A stretch of 64,000 bases of DNA from the NCBI RefSeq assembly GCF_001078375.1, contig NZ_BBXI01000021.1, positions 161,589 to 225,588 of the forward strand, in the 5' to 3' direction. Source of the DNA: Veillonella tobetsuensis. GTDB taxonomy: Bacteria > Bacillota > Negativicutes > Veillonellales > Veillonellaceae. Below the pieces are notes generated by a model that made no database searches, was not told the DNA's origin, and saw nothing but the letters and a program-made list of their open reading frames with translations. Below, piece after piece: positions 9,840 through 16,996 of the stretch. Position 1 is the stretch's first letter. The number at the start of each line of letters is the position of its first letter. Made by a program: the position numbers and the translations under genes.

Positions 9840-9860
9840 TATAATGACTCACGTGAGTCA
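9840..9860 (+). promoter_or_regulatory. -10 box overlapping a perfect 16-bp palindrome (candidate operator)
   Basis: TATAAT at 9840-9845 shares its last base with TGACTCACGTGAGTCA (9845-9860), a perfect palindrome ending about 12 nt before the start codon of the BFD-like gene. It covers the expected transcription start, a typical repressor position. No convincing -35 box is visible. The regulator is unknown. Confidence 0.55.
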
Positions 9861-9871
9861 AAGAGGAATAT

Positions 9872-10105
9872 ATGGAATTTGAAAATAACCAAGTGCCAGA
9901 AGCGATTCTGGATAAATTAACAAAGGTGTGTACATGCCGCAGCATTACACGAAAAACGATTAAAGAGGCCATTTTTAATGGTGCTCATACATTTCCTGCT
10001 GTAAAAGAAGCCACTAGAGCCGGTACCGGTGCCTGTGGCGGCAAAGGCTGTGGCCCACGCATTGTAAAATTACTAGCAGAACTAAAAGAACAAGGTCGCA
10101 TTTAG
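9872..10105 (+). CDS. Small BFD-like [2Fe-2S]-binding protein
   Basis: 77-aa protein made almost entirely of a BFD-type [2Fe-2S] domain, with cysteines at 20, 22, 55 and 60 (spacing C-x-C ... C-x4-C). In larger proteins this domain sits in nitrite reductases and amino acid oxidases; alone, as bacterioferritin-associated ferredoxin, it helps release iron. No bacterioferritin gene is nearby, so the partner is unknown. The start follows AGAGGA. It stands alone on the plus strand between minus-strand genes, with a palindromic operator candidate over its promoter and a strong terminator behind it. Confidence 0.8.
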   Translation: MEFENNQVPEAILDKLTKVCTCRSITRKTIKEAIFNGAHTFPAVKEATRAGTGACGGKGCGPRIVKLLAELKEQGRI

Positions 10106-10127
10106 CATATATTTTATTATACCAACG

Positions 10128-10152
10128 AAAAGGGTCCTTCGGGACCCTTTTT
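10128..10152 (+). terminator. Intrinsic terminator of the BFD-like gene
   Basis: AAAGGGTCC-TTCG-GGACCCTTTTT: GC-rich stem, UUCG tetraloop and T run. Confidence 0.9.
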
Positions 10153-10163
10153 GCTTAAAACAC

Positions 10164-10256
10164 AAAAAAGCTATTAGTTGATCAAATACAATCAACTAAT
10201 AGCCTTTTTAGTGTAATGGACTATTTTGTTATAGCCCTTTAATAAAAGGGGCTATA
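10164..10256. terminator. Two further hairpins between convergent genes
   Basis: 10164-10210 is a stem (GCTATTAGTTGAT and its complement) flanked by A6 and T5, so it can work in both directions. 10230-10256 is a second, shorter stem (TATAGCCC/GGGCTATA). Together with the tetraloop terminator they insulate the BFD-like gene from the site-2 protease gene. Confidence 0.65.
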
Positions 10257-10312
10257 TTTTAATGGGGTTATAGTTTGTTACCGTCCCAGTTACATATAAA
10301 TGTTTACCAATA

Positions 10313-10945
10313 CTAGAGCACTAAATTAACGATGCTTTCAAAACCCCCTAAAATAGATTTTTGCAATGGCACGAAAATACGAGTTGCAATAGGGGAATTC
10401 AAAATAGCGATTAAAATGAGCAAGGAAACGATACTAAATCGAGCTATATGAACTTGCCATTTTAGGGGCAAAAAGTTCATCAAAATATGACTGCCATCAA
10501 GCGGTGGGATGGGCATCATATTAAGGATGGCGAAGTTGATGTTATACACAACGATGAGTAACAATACGAGGTACAGAGACTCATTCTCTAATAAACCCAC
10601 TACATCTAAGCTTCGCATGATAACATACGCAATAAAGGCCATCAAAATATTAGCCATAGGGCCTGCTATGGACACAATCATGTCATCGGTCCGTGGGTCC
10701 TTAAAATTAGTAGGATTTACAATAACTGGTTTTGCCCATCCAAAGCCACCGATAATAAGGGCTAAGGAACCAACTAGATCGAGATGTACAAAAGGATTCA
10801 TCGTAAGGCGTCCCATCATACGAGGCGTAGGATCACCCAATAAATCTGCTGCCTTTGCATGAGCATATTCATGCCCCGCCGCAGCGATGATTAGCGCCGG
10901 AATTGAGGCGATAATCATAATTAAACTTAAACCAGAAAGAATCAT
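10313..10945 (-). CDS. Site-2 protease (M50) family membrane metalloprotease
   Basis: 210-aa polytopic protein. The zinc motif HExxH is seen as HEYAH (25-29) in the first hydrophobic segment and the second motif as PPLDGSH (147-153), which carries the third zinc ligand Asp150. This is the minimal SpoIVFB/S2P-like core without PDZ or CBS domains. Such proteases cut membrane proteins within the bilayer, often to release regulators; the substrate is unknown. The start follows AAGGAG. The AhpD-like gene ends 22 nt upstream, so the two probably share a transcript. Confidence 0.85.
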   Translation of the reverse strand: MILSGLSLIMIIASIPALIIAAAGHEYAHAKAADLLGDPTPRMMGRLTMNPFVHLDLVGSLALIIGGFGWAKPVIVNPTNFKDPRTDDMIVSIAGPMANILMAFIAYVIMRSLDVVGLLENESLYLVLLLIVVYNINFAILNMMPIPPLDGSHILMNFLPLKWQVHIARFSIVSLLILIAILNSPIATRIFVPLQKSILGGFESIVNLVL

Positions 10946-10967
10946 AACACTCCTTATAATTTAAAAA

Positions 10968-11738
10968 TCATTGACTAGCCGCCCACTCTGCAAAGCCAGC
11001 ATTAATACAAGTTAATGCATTCAACACGCGTGGATACCCAATATATGGCACGCACTGAGATGCAATGCTAATCAAATATTGCTTGTCATTTCCGACGTTT
11101 AAATTACCAATAACATGAACCTTTAGCTGTGCTTCACAGCCACCTTGGGCCATGAGGAAACAGAAGGTAATCATTTCTCGTTGACGCGTAGTCAAGCCTT
11201 TACGCGTATAGTAATCGCCAAACATATTAGACAGCCACTTGTTGATGTGGCGCGTTTCTTGTGGGCCTGATTGGTAAAAGTCTCTCATGCCTTCGCCCCA
11301 GATTTCAACCTGTTTTTCAATGCCCTTCTCAAGGCGTGTCTCACTCGTTACGGTGCTACGATGCGGATTTTGAATATCTTCATCTCGATAGTCAAAAATC
11401 TTATTAGTAATCTTAAAGAACGGACGTACGTGACCAATACCAAGATATGGTACCGCTTGGTAGATGAGCTCTACAATTTCATCAGGAATAACCCCAAAGT
11501 TCAAGGCAGCGGGCATCATCAACGAGTATTCTTCCGTTGCACCTGCACCGACTAATATAGCTAAAATCGCTAAAAATCGACTGTGTGCCGCTACATTACA
11601 ACCATCTTCGGTAATAACCTCATGAAAGGCAAAGTTTTCAAATAAATCTTCAAATTCAGGATCTATATATCCTGCGGGGGATGCGATTTCAGGAAACATG
11701 CGCTCCATATAGGCTTGCGCAAATTCAGATTTTGCCAT
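10968..11738 (-). CDS. Carboxymuconolactone decarboxylase/AhpD-like family protein
   Basis: 256 aa with two copies of the CMD fold: the first around 45-115 (ILVGAGATEEY, then LIYQAVPYLGIGHVRPF), the second around 170-250. Proteins of this type act as decarboxylases or as alkylhydroperoxidases. The catalytic CxxC of AhpD is not seen; the second half has only GGCEAQL at the corresponding place. A peroxidase role therefore cannot be claimed. The start follows GGAGG. It is followed at 22 nt by the site-2 protease gene. Confidence 0.75.
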   Translation of the reverse strand: MAKSEFAQAYMERMFPEIASPAGYIDPEFEDLFENFAFHEVITEDGCNVAAHSRFLAILAILVGAGATEEYSLMMPAALNFGVIPDEIVELIYQAVPYLGIGHVRPFFKITNKIFDYRDEDIQNPHRSTVTSETRLEKGIEKQVEIWGEGMRDFYQSGPQETRHINKWLSNMFGDYYTRKGLTTRQREMITFCFLMAQGGCEAQLKVHVIGNLNVGNDKQYLISIASQCVPYIGYPRVLNALTCINAGFAEWAASQ

Positions 11739-11830
11739 CCTTACCTCCTAACACAATACATATAGCTTTCACAGAACGAAAGCACTGTCATACTAATCGC
11801 CTCATAAAAACTAATACATGTATATACAAT

Positions 11831-11866
11831 AATGGTGAAAGCTCCCATACGTGAACTTTCACCATT
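11831..11866. terminator. Terminator hairpin built from two inverted GTGAAAG motifs
   Basis: AATGGTGAAAG (11831-11841) pairs with CTTTCACCATT (11856-11866) just past the stop of the small secreted protein. The stem consists of the heptamer GTGAAAG, which is repeated throughout the window, in inverted orientation. Confidence 0.7.
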
Positions 11867-11881
11867 ATAAGTATTTAATTA

Positions 11882-12313
11882 TTATGGATGAACATTTACA
11901 GTTGCAGGCACTGCATTCATATTAGTGAATTCAAATTCTGTGCCATATACTTCTTTCCAAGCAGCCTTGAACATGTTGAATTCGTTCGTGCCAGGATTGA
12001 TTTGGTACAATTGACCATCTGGAGCAAAACGATAGACTACATTCAAGCTAGGATGCACGATATATTTGAACAATGTAGCTTCGCCGTATTGGTTGTTGTG
12101 CATATTCACCACATTAATACCGAATACATAGTTACGGCTGCCATCGATCAATTTAAATTCAGATGCTTTGTCAAAGAAGTAAGTTTCTGTACCATTAGCA
12201 CTGTTTGGTACCTCTGGATAATTATCTAAGCCATTCCAGTTAGCAGCGCTTGCTACGGAACCAACTAATAATGTTGCTGCTAGAGCAAATGTTGTAACAA
12301 ATTTCTTATTCAT
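11882..12313 (-). CDS. Small exported protein of unknown function
   Basis: 143 aa. It has a clear Sec signal peptide (MNKKFVTTF, hydrophobic stretch, cleavage near VASAA). The mature part of about 118 aa holds no motif I recognise; it is rich in aromatic and Asn residues. I chose the ATG at 12313 because AAGGAGAA precedes it; the longer frame from 12424 has no such site. The leader can form two small hairpins (around 12327-12338, and GGGG at 12345 with CCCC at 12362) directly before the ribosome binding site, so translation may be controlled there. Similar small exported proteins lie at 37.6 and 39.7 kb. Confidence 0.7.
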   Translation of the reverse strand: MNKKFVTTFALAATLLVGSVASAANWNGLDNYPEVPNSANGTETYFFDKASEFKLIDGSRNYVFGINVVNMHNNQYGEATLFKYIVHPSLNVVYRFAPDGQLYQINPGTNEFNMFKAAWKEVYGTEFEFTNMNAVPATVNVHP

Positions 12314-12472
12314 AATGTTCTCCTTCACCCTAAAGGGTAACACTGGGGCTACTCTCAATGACCCCATAATACAAAAGTTACTTAAATTATACCACATATA
12401 AAACATACACAATACTAAACGCAAACATACTAGGTGTTACAATGGCTTTACCTTACTGTGTTATATATTTTT

Positions 12473-12994
12473 TTATCGTTTAATATCCTCAGGATTAACT
12501 ACACCATGAGCAGCATCGATAGCATCTAACAATTTGTTAAGTAAAGCTCTCAATTCAGCCGCTTCATGAACAGAAAACACTTCTTTAGATTTAGCGACTA
12601 ATAACTTAGGTACTTCAATTGCTTCTGCACGAATGTTATGACCTTCTTCTGTAAGAATAACCATCACAACGCGTTCATCATTACGACTACGTTTGCGTTT
12701 CAAGAACCCTTTCAGTTCCAATTTTTTAAGCAGTGGTGTTAATGTACCAGAATCTAAACGCAATACTTGCCCCAATTCTTTTACGGATAAGTCACCGTAT
12801 TGCCACAATGCCATCATGACGATGTATTGAGTATATGTTAAATTTAATGGTTCCAAATATGGACGATATGCATTTACCAATTCCTTTGCTACCACATACA
12901 AAGGAAATCCCAATTGATTTTCTAGCAATAAATAATCGTCTTCCGGCACCTCCGAAGCCCGATTATAACCTGCTAATGTACCTATTTTAGCCAT
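12473..12994 (-). CDS. MarR family regulator, OhrR-like but without cysteine
   Basis: 173-aa winged-helix DNA-binding protein. The N-terminal helix (LENQLGFPLYVVAKEL, 25-40) and the winged helix (LSVKELGQVLRLDSGTLTPL) match the OhrR branch of MarR. OhrR senses organic peroxide through a cysteine in LCFALY; here the position is Gly29, and the whole protein contains no cysteine. It must therefore sense something else or bind constitutively. Upstream at 13033-13046 is AATTGT-AC-ACAATT, a MarR-type box that fits autoregulation. No ohr gene is adjacent. Confidence 0.82.
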   Translation of the reverse strand: MAKIGTLAGYNRASEVPEDDYLLLENQLGFPLYVVAKELVNAYRPYLEPLNLTYTQYIVMMALWQYGDLSVKELGQVLRLDSGTLTPLLKKLELKGFLKRKRSRNDERVVMVILTEEGHNIRAEAIEVPKLLVAKSKEVFSVHEAAELRALLNKLLDAIDAAHGVVNPEDIKR

Positions 12995-13032
12995 TTATTA
13001 GCCCTCCATTACACACTATGTATTTCTAAATT

Positions 13033-13046
13033 AATTGTACACAATT
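13033..13046. promoter_or_regulatory. MarR/OhrR-type operator candidate
   Basis: Inverted repeat AATTGT-AC-ACAATT, 39 nt before the start of the regulator gene; the half-site resembles known OhrR boxes (TACAATT). Inference from sequence only. Confidence 0.5.
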
Positions 13047-13177
13047 TTCCAGCAAACGGTCAATACATCTCTGTAAATTCTTTAGTATTTTAAAGAATAA
13101 AATGGTATATTGCTTAAAATAACATCTATGCCGTGGGTAAACGCTATGTCTCTTTATAAATTTATATAAGAAAAAAA

Positions 13178-13191
13178 GCCGCGATTGCGGC
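13178..13191 (-). terminator. Terminator between the 86-aa ORF and the regulator gene
   Basis: GCCGC-GATT-GCGGC with A7 on the left and TTTT on the right; can serve both strands. Confidence 0.75.
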
Positions 13192-13238
13192 CTTTTGTTA
13201 CATACAACTAGTTTGAAATTGTAGTTCTATAAGAGGGA

Positions 13239-13499
13239 TTATTTTATTTTTTGACAGCCTTGATGAACTAACATGGTCCATGACAACGCAGTTTGAGATA
13301 CACTATGCCATTGTACTGGCATTACTGGCATGCTTAACACAGATATATTATCTAATGTACGGAAGGATTCTTCCACATCACAAGCTTTAGTGCCATCAGA
13401 ATCATCCACCAAGAATGCATGATCCATTTTATCTATAATTAATGTTAGTGGTTCGGTATGTTCCAGGAACCAGTCTTTTATTGTATTGTGCGTTGCCAT
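13239..13499 (-). CDS. Hypothetical 86-aa protein
   Basis: Starts at ATG 13499, 5 nt after GGAGG; the in-frame codons before it lack a site. No signal peptide or membrane segment. It begins MATHNTIKDWFLEH and has an acidic middle (VDDSDGTKACDVEE) and a methionine-rich stretch (VLSMPVMPVQW). I do not recognise the family. Its upstream region carries several inverted repeats (13513-13542, 13574-13632), suggesting tight regulation. Confidence 0.55.
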   Translation of the reverse strand: MATHNTIKDWFLEHTEPLTLIIDKMDHAFLVDDSDGTKACDVEESFRTLDNISVLSMPVMPVQWHSVSQTALSWTMLVHQGCQKIK

Positions 13500-13832
13500 A
13501 TATACCTCCGGCAACAATATATCAATCGTACTATATATTGTTATTCAACTGAATATAACTATTAACATCATTCTGCATATACCCATACTGGTATATGCTT
13601 ATCTATACTATATACCTATATGGGTATATTGGCAAGCACAATTTTCACTTTTATTTACATACATACATACTATATAGTCATCAGCAGAGCTCAAAAAAAT
13701 CCTCAAGGATGATGTATGACCACACAATTAGTGTAGTCATGCATCATCCTGAGGACCTTTTACTTTATTCTTCTATTTTATTGTTTAACGGAATGGATTA
13801 TTTCTCAATCTATAACTGTTATAGAGCATTTA
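13500..13832. other. Intergenic stretch with three inverted repeats and a terminator
   Basis: 13513-13522/13533-13542 is a perfect 10-bp inverted repeat (AACAATATAT). Two copies of the pattern ATATACC-N6-GGTATAT follow at about 13577-13596 and 13610-13630; the first extends to 9-bp arms (GCATATACC). These look like operators for the 86-aa gene. A 54-nt hairpin at 13701-13754 (CCTCA...TGAGG) ends the nitroreductase transcript. Plus-strand ORFs here have no ribosome binding sites. Confidence 0.5.
13701..13754. terminator. Large terminator hairpin after the nitroreductase gene
   Basis: Nearly complete stem from CCTCAAGGATGATG to CATCATCCTGAGG, with A7 on the left and CCTTTT on the right. Confidence 0.7.
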
Positions 13833-14423
13833 TTAACCTATATATGTTACAGGATTTCCTTTGATGTCCAGTTCTCTACGATTCAATCCATTTGGCAAAT
13901 CAGGGTACCCCACAGAAAGGCTAGCATAAACCTTTTCATCATCGCCCATACCGAGTTCGCGCAAGCGCGCCACGAGGCGTTCATTATCTTGCAAATGACG
14001 CAATTGATTAACCCAGCAACAGCCCAAATCGAGTTCATTACATGCAAGCATCATATTTTGCATAGCACACGCCGTATCAGAGAAATTGTTGGCTAATACC
14101 GGTTTATGAGCCAATACGACAAGCGCCGGCGCATTGTAATGGAACACAAATTTGCCCTCTTTAGACATTTTAATGATGTTCACCATGTATGGCGGCGTTT
14201 GTTCCGTTACTTCCGTCTTACCATACTCGTCTTGGACAAGGGTTACTAGTTCTTTCAACACATCCGGATTGGTAATGACCATAAAATGTGTAGGTTGTAA
14301 ATTGCCACCTGTTGGCGCGCGACGACCCGCATCAATAACAGTATCTAGTAATTCCTTTGCCACAGGTTCAGATTTAAATTTGCGCGTACTATGACGTGTT
14401 TTAATGCATTCTAAGGTATTCAT
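13833..14423 (-). CDS. Nitroreductase family protein (FMN-dependent)
   Basis: 196 aa. N-terminal TRHSTRKF matches the FMN-phosphate-binding RxSxRxF motif, followed by APTGGNLQPTHF (around 36-47), the second flavin contact. A C-terminal GYP motif (SVGYPDLP) is also typical. Such enzymes reduce nitro groups, quinones or enones with NAD(P)H. The substrate is not predictable. The start follows AAGGAGG. Appears monocistronic. Confidence 0.87.
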   Translation of the reverse strand: MNTLECIKTRHSTRKFKSEPVAKELLDTVIDAGRRAPTGGNLQPTHFMVITNPDVLKELVTLVQDEYGKTEVTEQTPPYMVNIIKMSKEGKFVFHYNAPALVVLAHKPVLANNFSDTACAMQNMMLACNELDLGCCWVNQLRHLQDNERLVARLRELGMGDDEKVYASLSVGYPDLPNGLNRRELDIKGNPVTYIG

Positions 14424-14561
14424 GACTCCTCCTTGTGAAAGTATATCCTGCCTCCAGAAATACTGTGTTACCTAATCTGTACAGTATATACCTAGTTCAT
14501 AATCTACATTTATATTATAAGTCTCATGGTGTAGTAAATCCGTTATCCTTTACAGGAACGT

Positions 14562-14990
14562 CTATTGCACCTGTACGGTCGCCCAAATTAGCACATCATA
14601 AATGAGTGATACAACGACGGCCATCGCTAGTTGTCCACCGATATAAACAGGTACAAGGTATATAAAAAAGGCCCATAAAGCGCCAATGATTTTCATCCAT
14701 ACCGTACCAAGTTGTTTTCCTTCAATCCAAGCTACAAAACGATCTAAAGGATTAAACATCCTCATAATCCATTTAGGAACTTCCTTGTGGGGATTGCATG
14801 CTGGTAGGTATAACAATAAAAGTGGTAATACAACAGCATCAATGGCGAGCAATATGGTCAAGGTCAATGAAAACCAATCCACTTCACCTTCCCAAGTTAA
14901 TGGATGCGAATAAAAATGAAGGCCCCACAAATAGGCTTTGTATACGATATACGGTTCTAATAGCCATAATAGGGGCTTTGTAATATGCAT
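14562..14990 (-). CDS. Hypothetical membrane protein (about four TM segments)
   Basis: Around 142 aa with hydrophobic segments near 5-25, 40-60, 95-115 and 118-138. An upstream GTG at 14999 is possible, but ATG 14990 is better placed behind GAGAG. Charged loop PACNPHKEVPKW lies between the second and third segments. No recognised family. Confidence 0.6.
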   Translation of the reverse strand: MHITKPLLWLLEPYIVYKAYLWGLHFYSHPLTWEGEVDWFSLTLTILLAIDAVVLPLLLLYLPACNPHKEVPKWIMRMFNPLDRFVAWIEGKQLGTVWMKIIGALWAFFIYLVPVYIGGQLAMAVVVSLIYDVLIWATVQVQ

Positions 14991-15054
14991 AATAAACACT
15001 CTCTCTAAATTATAAATAGTATATTAATTATAGCATATTTTTTACATTTTATGA

Positions 15055-15107
15055 CAAAAAAGGCTGTAACAGAGTGTAGTATTACCACATGCTGTTACAG
15101 CCTTTTA
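15055..15107. terminator. Bidirectional terminator
   Basis: GGCTGTAACAG pairs with CTGTTACAGCC, with A6 before and TTTTAT after. Lies between the ArsC/Spx-like gene and the membrane protein gene. Confidence 0.8.
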
Positions 15108-15123
15108 TGTTGATGAGAAACGA

Positions 15124-15477
15124 TTATAGATTGAGTGCCTCAATCCATTCTTTTTCTTTAAAACCTACTAGAACTTTGTCCTCTAATACCAAAATTGGAC
15201 GTTTTACGAGCATACCATTAGATGCCAATAAAGCTAATTTTTCCTCTTCACTGAGCCCTGGTAATTTATCCTTTAATTGTTGTTCACGATAAATCAAGCC
15301 TGATGTATTAAAGAAAGCTTTCAAATCTTTACCAGATTGAGGATACCATGCAGCGATTTCCTCAGCTGTAGGATTTTCAGATTTAATATCACGGTCTGTG
15401 TACTCAATATGATGATCATCTAAAAACTTCTTTGCTTTTTTGCACGTTGTGCATTTTGGATATTCTACAAATAACAT
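15124..15477 (-). CDS. ArsC/Spx-family thioredoxin-fold protein
   Basis: 117 aa from ATG 15477, which follows AAGGAG. It begins with a thioredoxin-like strand and the redox motif CTTC (Cys9-Cys12), then KKAKKFLDDH as in the Spx/MgsR/YffB group. The C-terminal region KRPILVLEDKVLVGFKE is the family's conserved strand-helix. Members are arsenate reductases, RNA-polymerase-binding regulators (Spx) or unassigned. No arsenic genes are nearby and the Spx-specific RPI surface cannot be confirmed, so only the family is called. Confidence 0.82.
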   Translation of the reverse strand: MLFVEYPKCTTCKKAKKFLDDHHIEYTDRDIKSENPTAEEIAAWYPQSGKDLKAFFNTSGLIYREQQLKDKLPGLSEEEKLALLASNGMLVKRPILVLEDKVLVGFKEKEWIEALNL

Positions 15478-15595
15478 AGGAACTCCTTTATCTACATATA
15501 ACATTAGGAATCATTATTCATATGTATAGTGTAGCAAATATATTGATTAATTTCAATTTATTGTTTTATATATCGTCCGTAGGAATAGCACCTAC

Positions 15596-16174
15596 TTAAT
15601 TATCGCTTATGATAATCTTCGTCACCTTGCTACCATTATGTTCAAAGAATATACCGCGAATGTTATCGCTATTATATCTAAGATATCCATAGAACCACCG
15701 GTTATTAAAGTCGATAAAATCAGGTCGTCCATAGACGTCCATAACCTTTTTCAAGGTGTCGCCAACGGCAATGCCTCGAGCAGTTACAGCATCGCGATTG
15801 CTTACGGTTATATACCATACGATAGGTCTGCTATCTTGCATCAAGGAATGTCCGAATTTAATGCCTCCATAGGTAAGCTCATCACGTTTTTCACTAGTCG
15901 GCTGACCAAGGCTAGCCTTTACTGCATCAAAAGATGTACCAAGGGACACACCTGCAATTTTCATATCTTCAGCAGGCAAATAGGCCCCTATGACCTGACC
16001 AGGTCTATAATGACGATATTGCTCTGCCTTTGGCCAACTTGGTGAAAGTTTAGCATTACTTGTTTCTAAACGATCCATGGCTTTACTCAACCAACTGGCA
16101 TCAGCAACAGAACTCATATTGCCGGCCAGTAATACAGCAATACCCAAACTAAATACTATAAATTTTGTTCTCAT
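15596..16174 (-). CDS. Exported protein with two BamE/SmpA-like repeats
   Basis: About 192 aa. Signal peptide with cleavage near VADASW. Two related segments, GVSLGTSFDAVKASLGQP (about 79-96) and GIAVGDTLKKVMDVYGRP (about 134-151), resemble the short helix-turn motif of BamE/SmpA-type proteins. The mature protein is probably periplasmic. Function unknown. It opens the run of secreted unknown proteins that extends to 29 kb. An ATG one codon upstream is equally possible. Confidence 0.65.
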   Translation of the reverse strand: MRTKFIVFSLGIAVLLAGNMSSVADASWLSKAMDRLETSNAKLSPSWPKAEQYRHYRPGQVIGAYLPAEDMKIAGVSLGTSFDAVKASLGQPTSEKRDELTYGGIKFGHSLMQDSRPIVWYITVSNRDAVTARGIAVGDTLKKVMDVYGRPDFIDFNNRWFYGYLRYNSDNIRGIFFEHNGSKVTKIIISDN

Positions 16175-16242
16175 CATTCTCTCCTAGTCTCTCAAAACTA
16201 TATAACCGATAAAAGACTTATAAAACTAGAGAAATTCTCAAA

Positions 16243-16689
16243 TTACCCCCATCCTAGTATCCAAGAAAAGAGGTTCCTCAGTTGTAATAATAAGGGTGTA
16301 AGAATTAGGGCTAATATAACAACTAACAGGGTACTCCACAATATACCATAGGCTTTCAATATTAATTCAATAATTAAGAATAAAGATTTAAAAGCAAAAG
16401 AAGCCTCTCTTTTTTCTGCTATCCAAGATTTACATGAATAATATATCTTAGGTTTAGATAAAAATGGATGCAGTTTTTTACACCACAAAATCAGCCAGGG
16501 TATAATCCATATATTACCAAACGTAAAAATCAGTACTAGAACTTTATCACCTAATGGGTATAGTTCCAACACATAACGATCATAAATTAAACCACAAAAA
16601 ACATATATAGAAATACACCAAATTACTAAAAGCAATAGCTTTACAACGAGGCCTAAAACAATTTTTATAATTGATTTACACATATTCAC
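16243..16689 (-). CDS. Hypothetical membrane protein, paralog of the one at 20.5 kb
   Basis: 148 aa, three to four hydrophobic segments. It shares long stretches with the protein at 20522-20968: YDRYVLE-YPL, FGNIW, PWLILW, KPKIYY. The conserved block is a loop between the first two membrane segments. The GTG at 16689 is used with GAGAG 10 nt upstream; an ATG two codons later is possible. Unknown family. Confidence 0.65.
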   Translation of the reverse strand: MNMCKSIIKIVLGLVVKLLLLVIWCISIYVFCGLIYDRYVLELYPLGDKVLVLIFTFGNIWIIPWLILWCKKLHPFLSKPKIYYSCKSWIAEKREASFAFKSLFLIIELILKAYGILWSTLLVVILALILTPLLLQLRNLFSWILGWG

Positions 16690-16744
16690 AAATATCTAAC
16701 TCTCAAAACTATATGATATAACAATATAATAACCCTAACGAAAA

Positions 16745-16794
16745 AGGCACAACCTTACTAGCATAAGTATACTATGCTAAGAAGCATTGTGCCT
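16745..16794. repeat. Conserved-loop hairpin, copy 1
   Basis: Stem AGGCACAA/TTGTGCCT enclosing TAGCATA-AGTATAC-TATGCTA. Same loop as hairpins at 20.4, 22.2 and (altered) 26.6 kb. Flanked by A5 and TTGTTTT, so it may terminate transcription. Confidence 0.65.
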
Positions 16795-16817
16795 ATTGTT
16801 TTATGGTTTATTCGTAT

Positions 16818-16846
16818 TTGACGATATATACAATTCTATCTATAAT
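16818..16846 (+). promoter_or_regulatory. Consensus sigma-70 promoter of small RNA copy 1
   Basis: TTGACG, 17-nt spacer, TATAAT. The same arrangement precedes copies 2 and 3. Confidence 0.75.
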
Positions 16847-16851
16847 ATAAG

Positions 16852-16957
16852 AAGATAGTCAGACGAGTCGAAACGTCAGGCGCATCTCGAAAATAGTAAA
16901 ATCTTAGGAAATGGCCTTTCAGTTATCTAGTTACACTAGGCAACGGAGGGCTATTTT
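16852..16957 (+). ncRNA. Small RNA, family copy 1 (about 105 nt)
   Basis: Predicted to start about 6 nt after the -10 box and to end at a hairpin (ATGGCCTTTC pairing with GGAGGGCTAT) followed by TTTT. The 5' part AAGATAGTCAGACGAG, a GACG/CGTC hairpin and the terminator stem are shared with copies at 25.2 and 29.1 kb, while the middle diverges. A second terminator follows at 16963-16996. No ORF with a ribosome binding site lies inside. Unlike copy 3, no toxin-like ORF faces it; the convergent gene is the 373-aa unknown protein. Confidence 0.6.
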
Positions 16958-16962
16958 GCTAT

Positions 16963-16996
16963 TGCTACCTTAGATTCCCTAAGGTAGCTCTTTTTT
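16963..16996 (+). terminator. Second terminator behind small RNA copy 1
   Basis: GCTACCTTAG-ATTCC-CTAAGGTAGC followed by T6; overlaps the stop codon region of the convergent gene. Confidence 0.75.

Larger units (their letters stand above)
16690..16994. other. Intergenic stretch with a hairpin and a small RNA gene
   Basis: Contains the conserved-loop hairpin at 16745-16794 and a plus-strand small RNA with its own promoter (16818-16957), followed by a second terminator (16963-16996). Each is listed separately. No protein gene is seen. Confidence 0.6.

Noticed and set aside
13486..13864. Plus-strand ORFs of 63 and 89 codons
   Set aside because: They translate operator-like repeats and a terminator and have no ribosome binding site.
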